From Candidatus Nitrospira nitrificans (GTDB lineage: Bacteria > Nitrospirota > Nitrospiria > Nitrospirales > Nitrospiraceae): a stretch of DNA of 64,000 nucleotides. The notes below the pieces were generated by a model, which searched no databases, was not told the origin of the DNA, and saw nothing but the letters and a program-made list of their open reading frames with translations. Position 1 is the first letter of the stretch, and the number at the start of each line of letters is the position of its first letter. Made by a program: the position numbers and the translations under genes. Shown here in pieces: positions 52,298 through 60,508 of the stretch. Location of the stretch: contig NZ_CZPZ01000023.1 of NCBI RefSeq assembly GCF_001458775.1, positions 62,001 through 126,000 of the forward strand. Reading direction: 5' to 3'.

Positions 52298-53773
52298 ATG
52301 GTCATGAATGAACCTTCGACTCCGGTTTTCCTTTCTGCCGTTGAAGATGCTCCCAAGACACTCAACCGCAGCCTCAGTCTCTGGAACAGCCTCACCATCG
52401 GCTTCGCCACCGTCTCACCGGTGGCCGGATTGTACGCCATTATCGGTGTGCAGACGGTCGTGACGGGTGGCGGGTGGTTTGCGGCGTTGGCGCTCTGTTT
52501 GGTGATGCAGCTGCTGGTGGCAACCGTGTACGCGGAGTTGTCCTCGCAGATTCCGATCGCGGGGGGCGCATACAAATGGGCGAGACAGCTCGGAGGCGCC
52601 ACTACCGGCACCTATGCCGGGGCCATCTACGTCAGTTCCACGATCGCGATGCTCACCACGACCGCCTATACCGGCGGGGTCTGGCTGGCGATTTTTTTCG
52701 GATCAGGAAGCGGAACAGGCGTCACGCTCGTGATATGGGGTGCGGTGTTTATGCTGATCTGCACCCTCCTCAACCTGATCCATGTCGCCGTATTCAAGTT
52801 CCTTATTTCTCTGGGCGTCTATGCGGAAATCGTCGGCTCGTTCGGCGTCGCGCTGTTGCTGTTCTTCTTTTTTCGGCAGCATGAGTTCTCCGAACTGTTC
52901 GCCCATCTGGGGACAGGAACCGCACCCAGCCACACCGCGGCGTTTCTAGCGGCGCTTGCCATTTCCGGGTGGGCGTTCATCGGCTTCGATGCCTGCTCGA
53001 CCATCGCCGAGGAAACGCATGACCCCAAACGGATGGTGCCGCGAGCGATCTTTTTCTCTCTCTGCATGGTGGGAAGCGTCGTGCTCTTCAACTCTGCCGC
53101 CCTGACCCTCAGCTTCAACCGCGAGACGTTACAGCACACGAGCGCCGCGTCCGATCCCGTCACACCGGTGATCGTCGCCAACTTTGGCGCTTGGGCCGAG
53201 ACTCCCTTTCTGGCGATTGTCATGATCGCGTTCCTGGCCTGCGGGTCATCCATGGTCCAGTACACCTCTCGTATCGTGTTTTCCATGGCTCGCGAAGGCA
53301 GTATGCCGGCCGTCCTCAGTCGGGTGACTGCCGCCGGCGCTCCGCGGAATGCCGTGCTGTTCACGGTACTGCTGGCCGCCCTGGGATTACTTTTCGGTCT
53401 CAATGATGAAGCCGTCGCCACGGTACTGGCGTTCGGCACGGGCGGATTGTACGCCATGTTTGCGATGACCACGGGCGTCGGACTCTACACCCGTCTCACG
53501 GGTCGCTGGGACCCTTCGCAAGGCCAACTGAAGCTGGGCTCGTGGGGGTTACTGATCAATGCAGCGGCGTTTCTCTGGTCACTCTTTGAATTCGTCAATA
53601 TCGCGTGGCCACGTCCCTATGCCGTATCGCCCGATGCCCCTTGGTGGCAACTCTGGGCTGTCCCGCTGGTTCTCGGAAGTATCCTAGGTGTGACCACGCT
53701 GTATCTCCTGGTCGTGAGAACGACAAGTAGCGACGCTCTGAGTCCGCGGGAGTCGACACCAACTCGAGAATGA
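52298..53773 (+). CDS. APC-family permease, probable guanidine transporter
   Basis: A 491-residue, roughly 12-helix permease of the amino acid-polyamine-organocation superfamily. It has SLWNSLTIGFATVSPVAGLY near residues 25-45 and AELSSQIPIAGGAYKWARQLGG, which is the APC signature region. Another conserved segment is WAFIGFDACSTIAEETHDPK near residue 230. The start at 52298 is preceded by GGAGAGG six bases upstream. Control by a guanidine riboswitch and coupling to a guanidine hydrolase 85 bases downstream suggest import of guanidine or a guanidino compound. Substrate is inferred from context; the APC fold also moves amino acids. Confidence 0.85.
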   Translation: MVMNEPSTPVFLSAVEDAPKTLNRSLSLWNSLTIGFATVSPVAGLYAIIGVQTVVTGGGWFAALALCLVMQLLVATVYAELSSQIPIAGGAYKWARQLGGATTGTYAGAIYVSSTIAMLTTTAYTGGVWLAIFFGSGSGTGVTLVIWGAVFMLICTLLNLIHVAVFKFLISLGVYAEIVGSFGVALLLFFFFRQHEFSELFAHLGTGTAPSHTAAFLAALAISGWAFIGFDACSTIAEETHDPKRMVPRAIFFSLCMVGSVVLFNSAALTLSFNRETLQHTSAASDPVTPVIVANFGAWAETPFLAIVMIAFLACGSSMVQYTSRIVFSMAREGSMPAVLSRVTAAGAPRNAVLFTVLLAALGLLFGLNDEAVATVLAFGTGGLYAMFAMTTGVGLYTRLTGRWDPSQGQLKLGSWGLLINAAAFLWSLFEFVNIAWPRPYAVSPDAPWWQLWAVPLVLGSILGVTTLYLLVVRTTSSDALSPRESTPTRE

Positions 53774-53858
53774 AAGATCGGTCGTTCGCCAAGTCTCGTA
53801 CAGCAAGGAGCGCTTCACAGAGAGTCAGAATCCATTCATCCGATAGAAAGGAGCATTC

Positions 53859-55007
53859 ATGGCAAAGAAGAGAACATACCAAGGCAAGGTTCCCCTACAT
53901 GACAAATACGGGCCAGAGGCGAAGTTCGCCGTGGAAGCGGAGGCGCTGCTGCCGACGACGAAACATGAAGAAGAAGTGGCTCGAGGTCTCGAATTGGGCC
54001 TGCAGGGGGCTGATTCCATCAAAGATCGCCGCATTCCCACCTTTAGTCGCGGAGAGCTCCCGCACTTCGCGGGCATCAACACCTTCATCAAGGCTCCCTA
54101 TGTCGAGGACGTTCGCAAATGCGGGGCATACGATGTCGCTATTCTCGGCGCGCCGTTTGATGGCGGGACCACCTATCGGGCAGGTACCAGGTTCGGACCC
54201 CAGGGAATTCGCAAGATCTCAGCGTTGTACGGCACCTACAGCTTTGAACTCGGTGTGGATTTGCGTGAATCCATCTCCATCTGCGATGTGGGCGACGTGT
54301 TTACGATTCCCGGCAACATCGAAAAGACCTTCGATCAAGTCAGCAAGGGCGTGGGCCATGTCTACGCCAGCGGCGCCTTTCCCGTGGTGCTCGGCGGAGA
54401 CCATTCCCTGGGCTTCGCCACCGTGCGGGGAGTGGCTCAGAATATGAACGGCAAGAAGCTCGGCATCCTTCACTTCGACCGGCATGTGGACACGCAAGAG
54501 ACCGATCTCGATGAACGCATGCATACCACGCCCTGGTTTCATGCGACGAATATTCCCAACGTGCCCGCGAAGAATCTTGTTCAGATCGGCATCGGCGGTT
54601 GGCAAGCGCCAAGACCCGGCGTGAAGGTCGGCCGTGAACGCCAAACCACGATCATGACCGTGACCGATTGCGTGGAAATGGGCATCGAGAACGCGGCGAA
54701 GCAGGCGCTCGAAGTGGCGTTTGATGGCGTGGATGCCGTGTGGTTGAGCTTCGACGTCGATTGTTTGGACGCCGCATTCGTGCCGGGCACCGGCTGGCCC
54801 GAGCCGGGAGGGTTTCTCCCGCGTGAAGTGTTGAAGTTTCTCCAGATCATCGCGGACACGAAGCCGTTGGCGGGCATGGAAATCGTGGAATGTTCACCGC
54901 CCTACGACGCGGCGGAAATTACGAGCCTCATGGCCACGCGGGTGATCTGCGACGTCCTGGCCTGCCAGGTGCGATCCGGCAACTTGGCTAATCGGAAGAA
55001 ACGCTGA
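53859..55007 (+). CDS. gdmH: Guanidine hydrolase (guanidinase), GdmH-like ureohydrolase
   Basis: Metal-dependent hydrolase that splits guanidine to urea and ammonia. The ureohydrolase (agmatinase/arginase) metal ligands are intact: His182 in LGGDHSLG, Asp207/His209/Asp211 in HFDRHVDTQ, and Asp299/Asp301 in SFDVDCLDAAFVPGTGW. The variant HFDRHVDTQETDLDERMHT (instead of the agmatinase HFDAHTD), the N-terminal stretch ADSIKDRRIPTFSRGELPHF and GTGWPEPGG match, from memory, the cyanobacterial Ni-dependent guanidine hydrolase Sll1077. The 382-residue length also fits. A good ribosome-binding site (AAAGGAG) precedes ATG 53859. Position under a guanidine riboswitch strongly supports guanidine as substrate. 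No HypA/HypB-like nickel chaperone is in the window. Confidence 0.9.
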   Translation: MAKKRTYQGKVPLHDKYGPEAKFAVEAEALLPTTKHEEEVARGLELGLQGADSIKDRRIPTFSRGELPHFAGINTFIKAPYVEDVRKCGAYDVAILGAPFDGGTTYRAGTRFGPQGIRKISALYGTYSFELGVDLRESISICDVGDVFTIPGNIEKTFDQVSKGVGHVYASGAFPVVLGGDHSLGFATVRGVAQNMNGKKLGILHFDRHVDTQETDLDERMHTTPWFHATNIPNVPAKNLVQIGIGGWQAPRPGVKVGRERQTTIMTVTDCVEMGIENAAKQALEVAFDGVDAVWLSFDVDCLDAAFVPGTGWPEPGGFLPREVLKFLQIIADTKPLAGMEIVECSPPYDAAEITSLMATRVICDVLACQVRSGNLANRKKR

Positions 55008-55044
55008 GAGATGCTGGTTTTGGAATGACAAAGCAGCGAGGTGA

Positions 55045-55070
55045 GGGGCTTGCACCCGTGCAAGCCCCTT
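55045..55070 (+). terminator. Strong intrinsic terminator of the guanidine operon
   Basis: GGGGCTTGCA and TGCAAGCCCC form a perfect 10-base-pair stem around CCCG, 38 bases after the guanidine hydrolase stop. Only TT follows directly, so termination efficiency is uncertain despite the strong stem. Confidence 0.7.
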
Positions 55071-55280
55071 CGTTCGCCGGATTCATTGTACACATCCAGC
55101 TGGTGATTCCCATCGATACGGCTGATTAGGAACTATTCATATCACCGACGATGACTTTGCCAACTGAATGCAGGCATTGCTAGTACCGAAGGCAATGCAC
55201 GAATGACCAGTCTATACACATGCTGATCCTACTTATGTGTCACTCTGTTCCGGGCTTACTCTCGGATACATAAAGCAGTC

Positions 55281-56770
55281 ATGTTGTTTGAAGAACAAGT
55301 TGTTGAGCTGCTTAGGCGGTGTGAGAAACTCGTTGGGAAAGAACTGTCCCAAATACGAAGCGACCTCAAGTCAGCACAAACTCGTGGCGCAGCTGTCTGG
55401 GAACTGCTCGTTATTGAAGCGTCCGCTCATATGGGCGCTCTTCAACACGAGCCAAGGCAAAATGGGACTCTAGATATATAGGTAAGTCGTCCAGAGGGTA
55501 GGCCCATATGGGTGGAAGCCACATATCTAAATTCGAGATTTCTGGATCAAGAACGGAGGTCGGACGCTGTAAAGGCTTGGTTCTTTCAAGAGGCAAGTCG
55601 TCGCAAAATTCCTTTGTCCCACATGTCGGTTCGCTTTGATGGACGAACGACACAAGCAGGGACAGCAAGAGCTCTTCCGGAACTCAATGAACGTCCACAA
55701 TTCCTCAAAATTGCGGAAGGTCCGAGACTTCTTTGAGGCGATCGAATCTCAGCCGAATGATTCCCATACGTGCACATTGTCTCAATATACAGTGTCGGTC
55801 ACGTATACACCTATATCTCAAGGACCATGGGTTTCAAGCTGCGGGCTGGCAATGGAATCGGCTAAGTCATTAAAACAGCACGCCGTATATCTGAAGTTGA
55901 AAAAGAAAGCCAGCCAGGTCTCGCTGGCAGAACCCATGATTGTTGCGTAGGAAGTGACACCAGCCCAGCGTTTTCGCGCCTTCGGGCTCCAGGGTCTTCC
56001 TCTATAAGAGATGCAGTCATGGCTGCCTTTAGAGAGCATTCGTCGCTGTCAGCCGTTGTGCTCGTTTCCATAGGGATCGATATTGGTTCGTTCGAACGTC
56101 GGGTCACAGTTCAATTGTGGGTCAATGATTCAGCGAAATATTCACTTTCGGATGACGAAGTAGAACTTCTAAACCAAATGAACTTTAATCGTTGGAAATA
56201 CACGTACCCGTTTGCGAACTGGGATCGAGCAGGCACTGCCCAACCAATGGTTGGTACGTTGACTACAAAGGTGAGGACGATGGAGATAGAAGTCGAGATT
56301 CCGTCATCAATTCTTATGAGTTTCTAGCAGGACGAACATGCTTGTCGAAATCCTACAAATGGGAACATCCTTATGTGATTCGAGCCTTAGAAGAAGGATG
56401 GGCAATAACTGCCTGCTCCTTAAAGGATGGAGATATCGAGTCCGCTCAAACACCCAAAATAGTCCTGAAACTCGTTTCACCTTCGCGGTTCGTGCGGGCA
56501 AGTAAACCAAAATCGAGCCCGATGGCCTGCTGCTCCTCCACGTGCTGTTCATCAAGCAGCGCGTGCTTTTCTCCGTACAGGCAACTTGCCCCGCAGTCAG
56601 ATGGCGGAGAGCTGCCGCGTATTCCAAGGTGCAAGATGAAAAGATTTTCACGAGGCATTCATATTCCCTTCATCCAGGGCTGTTATACAGAACCATGTAA
56701 TGGGTATTTGGAAGATGAGGAATTCCTTGGTTCCCTTCATCGTACTTCAGCCGTATGTTGTCGATGCTGA
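55281..56770 (+). pseudogene. Decayed hypothetical gene (one stop, three frameshifts)
   Basis: Fragments of one ancestral protein can be read through four lesions. The frame begins at ATG 55281 (LRRCEKLVGKELSQIRSDLK). A TAG at 55479 interrupts GTLDI-VSRPEGRPIWVEATYL in the same frame. An extra base near 55719 shifts PQFLKIAE to VRDFFEAIESQPNDSHT. A lost base near 55941 joins PMIV to CVGSDTSPAFSRLRAPG. A lost base near 56244 joins AGTAQP to NGWYVDYKGEDDGD. The recognisable part ends near 56470, although the frame stays open to 56770. The reconstructed protein would be about 390 residues. I recognise no known family. A real pseudogene or a low-quality assembly segment are both possible. Confidence 0.6.
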
Positions 56771-56798
56771 AAGAAAAAGAAAAAGGAGGTCTGACGTC

Positions 56799-56876
56799 AT
56801 GACGGCCATAATTCTCTCCGTGTTTATGCTGGGCATCATGTTTGGGGTCATGTACAAAGCGTTTAGTACAAATTAG
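56799..56876 (+). CDS. 25-residue membrane microprotein
   Basis: ATG at 56799 opens a 25-codon frame ending in TAG at 56874-56876. The product is a single hydrophobic helix (TAIILSVFMLGIMFGVMYKA) with a short polar tail FSTN. It is preceded by AAAAGGAGGT at optimal spacing, a near-perfect ribosome-binding site that is far stronger than that of most genes in the window. No homologous family is recognised. Similar one-helix microproteins often modulate membrane complexes, but no partner is evident here; flanking genes are a pseudogene and a haloperoxidase-like enzyme. Confidence 0.55.
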   Translation: MTAIILSVFMLGIMFGVMYKAFSTN

Positions 56877-57193
56877 TTGAGCTGCTGGCCGAAAGTTCGC
56901 ATGTGTTCAAGTGAAATTATCCGTGGGAAATTTCACGGCAAGCGCGTTCATCCCTCCTCATGCTGCGGAGTTTCAGTTGTCCAAACAATTAGACGATCTT
57001 GAGGACCTTATCCCCACGCTCCCAACTGTTGACTATTCCGCACTGCCGAACTGCCGAAAACAACTAATAATAGAGAGTCCGCGTGTGGTCGCCGTCAGCG
57101 GAGCAAGCACGATAGTTGCTGAGAGACAGGCTTGAGCTTGAGGCGCTTGATTCCACGGCGAGTCATGTTTCGAGAAGGAAAGGTGATAGGCAC
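56877..57193. other. Gene-poor gap with a GTGAAATT dyad
   Basis: No convincing gene is present; a GTG-initiated frame at 56911 lacks codon or family support. A perfect 8-base inverted repeat GTGAAATT / AATTTCAC spans 56911-56936 with a 10-base loop and could be an operator or a weak terminator for the microprotein. A possible ribosome-binding site (AAGGTG) lies just before the next gene. Confidence 0.4.
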
Positions 57194-58432
57194 ATGATGA
57201 TCAAGTATCCGGTCATATTGCGAGCAGGCCTGATTTCAGTGCTGTTGACCGCATCCGCACTGTCGGATGCCGGCGCGGATGCCGTTACCGACTGGAATGA
57301 GCGTGCCGGAGAGATCATGGTAAGCGCGCACATGGGGCCATTGCCGGCGGCTCGAGCGCTGGCGATGGTTCAAGCATCGGTGTATGAAGCCGTGAACGCC
57401 ATCACGCAGCGGTATCCGATCAGCGATCTGAAACTGGAAGCCGCATCCGGCGCGTCAGTTGAGGCGGCGGTCGCGGCGGCCAATCATGCGGTTATGACCG
57501 AGCTTATTCCTTCTCAGCAGGCCGTGATCGATCGGGCCTATCAAACCGCGCTGACGGCAATCGCTGATGGAGCAGCCAAGACCGGCGGGATCGCAATCGG
57601 TGAAAAAGCGGCGGCGGGCGTTCTGGCGTGGCGCGCCGATGACGGAGCCGCAGCAGGCGAATCGTATCGTCCTTATACAAGCGCAGGAACCTATGTGCCC
57701 ACCGTCATACCGGAAGTTCCCCAGTGGAGGAATCGCAAGACCTGGTTGATGACCGGCCCGGCACAGTTTCGTCCTGGACCACCTCCCGAACTGGGAAGTG
57801 AACTATGGGCGCGTGACTACAAGGAGGTGAAAGCGCTGGGCGGAAGGCAGAGCCGCCGCCGGACCGCCGAACAGACCGATATTGCGCGGTTCTGGGAAGA
57901 GGTCATGCCGCCGATTTACGATGGAATCGTGCGTTCGGTCGCGAAAGGCTCGGGGAGAGACATCACGCGGAACGCGCGCTTGTTTGCCGCAGTCACACAG
58001 GCCGCGGATGACGGCTTGATTGCCGTGTTTGACGCCAAATATCACTATGAGTTCTGGCGGCCGGTCACCGCCATTCGCAACGGCGATATCGACGGCAACG
58101 AGGCGACGGAACGAGAAGAATCTTGGGTGCCGTTCATCGATACACCCATGCATCCGGAATATCCTTGCGCGCACTGTATTACTGCCGGCGTCGTCGGTGC
58201 GGTATTAAAGGCGGAGATCGGCAATGATCGAACGCCGGTACTCACAACGACCAGCCGCGCGGCAGGCGGGGTCGTGCGCAGCTGGACCACGGTGGATGAT
58301 TTCATGCAGGAAGTCTCGAATGCGCGTATCTATGACGGCGTTCACTATCGTAACTCCGGGGAAATAGGGACCGAGATGGGCAAGCATATCGCCCAACTGG
58401 CGATCGCCAAATACATGTTGAACCAAAAATAG
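57194..58432 (+). CDS. Vanadium-dependent haloperoxidase-like (PAP2 superfamily) exported protein
   Basis: A 412-residue exported protein with a signal peptide (LRAGLISVLLTASALSDAGA). The vanadate/phosphate-binding motifs of the haloperoxidase-PAP2 superfamily are present: AKYHYEFWRPVTAIR (Lys and Arg), MHPEYPCAHC (His; the usual PSGH is PCAH) and RIYDGVHYRNS (Arg and catalytic His). It could oxidise halides or act as an acid phosphatase; sequence alone cannot decide. The start at 57194 (MMIK) follows AAGGTGATAGG; an in-frame ATG at 57116 would put a non-signal segment in front. Neighbours do not suggest a pathway. Confidence 0.78.
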   Translation: MMIKYPVILRAGLISVLLTASALSDAGADAVTDWNERAGEIMVSAHMGPLPAARALAMVQASVYEAVNAITQRYPISDLKLEAASGASVEAAVAAANHAVMTELIPSQQAVIDRAYQTALTAIADGAAKTGGIAIGEKAAAGVLAWRADDGAAAGESYRPYTSAGTYVPTVIPEVPQWRNRKTWLMTGPAQFRPGPPPELGSELWARDYKEVKALGGRQSRRRTAEQTDIARFWEEVMPPIYDGIVRSVAKGSGRDITRNARLFAAVTQAADDGLIAVFDAKYHYEFWRPVTAIRNGDIDGNEATEREESWVPFIDTPMHPEYPCAHCITAGVVGAVLKAEIGNDRTPVLTTTSRAAGGVVRSWTTVDDFMQEVSNARIYDGVHYRNSGEIGTEMGKHIAQLAIAKYMLNQK

Positions 58433-58641
58433 AATCTACGGTCTCACTGCTCCGTGATGATCATCGCTCAACCGATTTCTCCTCTCCTTCGCTCCTGGCC
58501 GTCACTGTAGATGACGCATTTTCCCACAGCGACGGTCCGATCGGTGGGGCTCAATGCGCCAGTTCTTAGCTCTCAACCTGCCTCTCGATCGGGTATATTG
58601 CAGCGGTGATTTCTGGAACATGACTTGCGAGGTCTTGCGGT

Positions 58642-59730
58642 ATGCCAACGTTGAGCAAGCACTCATTGGAAAAGTATCTGCGGGCTCGTTTCGGCCCTCA
58701 GGTCGAGCTGTTGGCTTATGGAGTCATCGGCAAAGAGAGCTCCAAAGGAGAGCAGAAGCGGTATGGGTATGGCACGCCGGTCAAAGTGACCTTCCAAATC
58801 GGACGGCGGGTTCAGTCCGCGGTGCTCGAAACGATGAAGCCGGGTCCGTTCGGGCACGAACATATGGCCGATCGCGCCCAGGCGATGTTGTGGGACTACG
58901 ATTCGTATGGACGCCTTCCGCGCCATGTGAAGGCTCTCGATGTGGGAGCGTTCGACGCCGACCAGGCGCTCTTTTCCTTCGCGGAGGCCCGCGAGTTCTT
59001 CGTGCTGAATGAATGGACCGATGGAGCGAGCTATCATGCGGATCTTGCGCGGCTGGCGAAAGGCGGGAGCTTACGGAAGTTGGATCGACAACGCACCGTC
59101 GCATTGGCTCGTTATTTGGCTCAAATCCATGCCAAGAAACGACGAGACGCGGATCTGTACAAGCGTCGGTTGCGTGAATTGATCGGCCACGGCGAATGCA
59201 TTATGGGGTTGACCGACAGCTATCCCAAGCGTTGCGGCTTTATCACAGGCGATCTGTTGCGAACGGTCGAGGAAGCCTGTAACCGTTGGCGGTGGCGCCT
59301 TCGTGACAAGGTCAATCGTCTTTCACAGGTTCATGGGGATTACCACCCCTACAACGTGCTGTTCCGTGCCGGGACGGATTTTGCGGTGTTGGATCGATCA
59401 CGAGGGGAATGGGGCGAGCCGGCGGACGACGTGACCGCGATGACGATCAACTATCTCCTTCACTCATTGATCAGCCGGGGCAAGCTTCAAGGGTCGTTCG
59501 AGATCTTGTTCCGATTGTTTTGGGACACCTATGTGGAGGTCAGCGGGGACAAAGCAGTTGCGGAAACGGCTGCGCCGTTCTTCGCCTTTCGTGGCCTGGT
59601 CGTGGCCAGCCCGCTCTGGTATCCCAATCTGTCGATCGACATCCGGCGCAGCCTCTTCCGTTTCATTGAAAACGTACTCGATGTGCCGCGCTTTGAGCCG
59701 GAACGGGTGAATGAGTATTGCGGGGTTTAA
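58642..59730 (+). CDS. APH-family phosphotransferase
   Basis: A 362-residue protein with the aminoglycoside-phosphotransferase/protein-kinase-like fold. The catalytic loop is VHGDYHPYNVLF (Brenner-type HxDxxxxN) near residue 235, and the Mg-binding Asp is in FAVLDRSRGEWGEP. A GAGGT site lies about eight bases before ATG 58642. The physiological substrate is unknown; the family phosphorylates sugars, choline, amines or proteins. It precedes a P-loop kinase gene by 145 bases that contain heptad repeats. The two kinases may act on one metabolite or glycan, but this is inference. Confidence 0.8.
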   Translation: MPTLSKHSLEKYLRARFGPQVELLAYGVIGKESSKGEQKRYGYGTPVKVTFQIGRRVQSAVLETMKPGPFGHEHMADRAQAMLWDYDSYGRLPRHVKALDVGAFDADQALFSFAEAREFFVLNEWTDGASYHADLARLAKGGSLRKLDRQRTVALARYLAQIHAKKRRDADLYKRRLRELIGHGECIMGLTDSYPKRCGFITGDLLRTVEEACNRWRWRLRDKVNRLSQVHGDYHPYNVLFRAGTDFAVLDRSRGEWGEPADDVTAMTINYLLHSLISRGKLQGSFEILFRLFWDTYVEVSGDKAVAETAAPFFAFRGLVVASPLWYPNLSIDIRRSLFRFIENVLDVPRFEPERVNEYCGV

Positions 59731-59733
59731 ACA

Positions 59734-59775
59734 GTCATGGGTCAATCGTCATGAGTCATTGGTGAAGAGTGGAAC
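59734..59775 (+). repeat. Heptad-repeat tract, forward arm
   Basis: GTCATGG, GTCAATC, GTCATGA, GTCATTG, GTGAAGA and GTGGAAC follow with exact 7-base period. With the reverse-oriented tract at 59838-59893 it forms a large imperfect inverted pair separated by about 60 bases. Confidence 0.7.
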
Positions 59776-59837
59776 TGTTGCGAAGCGAGGACAATCCTGT
59801 TGGGTCCCATTGGCAGGAATCACCACCCGAGCCTATC

Positions 59838-59893
59838 GACCGATGACCATAACCATTAACCATTCCCATTGACGCATGCCCATTGACCATCCC
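59838..59893 (-). repeat. Heptad-repeat tract, reverse arm, overlapping a start codon
   Basis: On the minus strand, GTCAATG-like units recur with a period of about seven bases and occasional one-base slips. The P-loop kinase start codon at 59876 lies inside this tract, so repeat changes would alter the translation start region. Confidence 0.6.
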
Positions 59894-60418
59894 CCAAGCT
59901 TTGCCATTTGGCTCACCGGCTTGCCCGCTTCGGGGAAGAGCACAATTGCAGCCGCGCTAAAGCCAAAGCTGGAAGAGATTGGTCCTGTCGAAGTCCTCGA
60001 ATCGGATGTGGTCCGCAGGATTTTGACGCCTCATCCGACGTACAGTGTTGCGGAACGGGATCTGTTCTATCGTTCACTCGCGTTCATGGGCGCAAGACTG
60101 GTCGCTCATGGCGTCACCGTCCTCTTCGATGCCACAGCCAACAGACGCGCCTATCGAGACTTTGCCCGCGGCCTGATTCCTCGGTTCATCGAGGTCGCCG
60201 TGGAATGTCCGTTGGAACTGGCCATGCAGCGTGACTACAAGGGGACCTATCAGCGAGGCCGACAGGGAGAATCTTCGACCGTGCCGGGGATGCAGGATCC
60301 CTACGAAGCGCCGATCCATCCTGAAGCGGCCATAGATACAACGAAGCTCTCCGTGAACGACGCGGCAAGGAAAGTACTGGACGTCGTGAAGGAGAAATTC
60401 GACCCACCGTATTCTTGA
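59876..60418 (+). CDS. P-loop kinase, adenylylsulfate-kinase-like
   Basis: A 180-residue kinase with Walker A WLTGLPASGKSTIAAAL near residue 14. The fold resembles APS kinase (CysC), but key APS-kinase features differ: the usual LDGDNVR is LESDVVRRI and the FISPxR segment is FDATANRRAY. It may therefore phosphorylate another small molecule, or be closer to gluconokinase- or zeta-toxin-like enzymes. The N terminus (MPIDHPP) is encoded within a heptad repeat tract. It follows an APH-type phosphotransferase, suggesting a shared modification pathway. Confidence 0.7.
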   Translation: MPIDHPPSFAIWLTGLPASGKSTIAAALKPKLEEIGPVEVLESDVVRRILTPHPTYSVAERDLFYRSLAFMGARLVAHGVTVLFDATANRRAYRDFARGLIPRFIEVAVECPLELAMQRDYKGTYQRGRQGESSTVPGMQDPYEAPIHPEAAIDTTKLSVNDAARKVLDVVKEKFDPPYS

Positions 60419-60508
60419 GCGTTTCTGTAAGCGCCCATATGCAGCTGCGCGAGCCATCGTCCCACGTTGCTTGATGAGGCCCTCTCCCGGTCGCTATAGT
60501 GTCGCACC

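Noticed and set aside
54219-54877. Minus-strand open frames opposite the guanidine hydrolase
   Set aside because: They are complementary to conserved metal-ligand motifs of the hydrolase and show no domain.
53859-55007. Annotation of the ureohydrolase as agmatinase (SpeB)
   Set aside because: The DRHVDTQ variant, the long conserved N-terminal region and the guanidine-I riboswitch context favour guanidine hydrolase.
56446-56658. Minus-strand frame with protein-like composition (EKHALLDEQHVEEQQAIGLD)
   Set aside because: It overlaps the tail of the decayed gene, has no ribosome-binding site and no recognised family; kept only as a possibility.
56911-57135. 74-codon frame before the haloperoxidase-like gene
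   Set aside because: GTG start within a dyad, no ribosome-binding site, no recognisable features.
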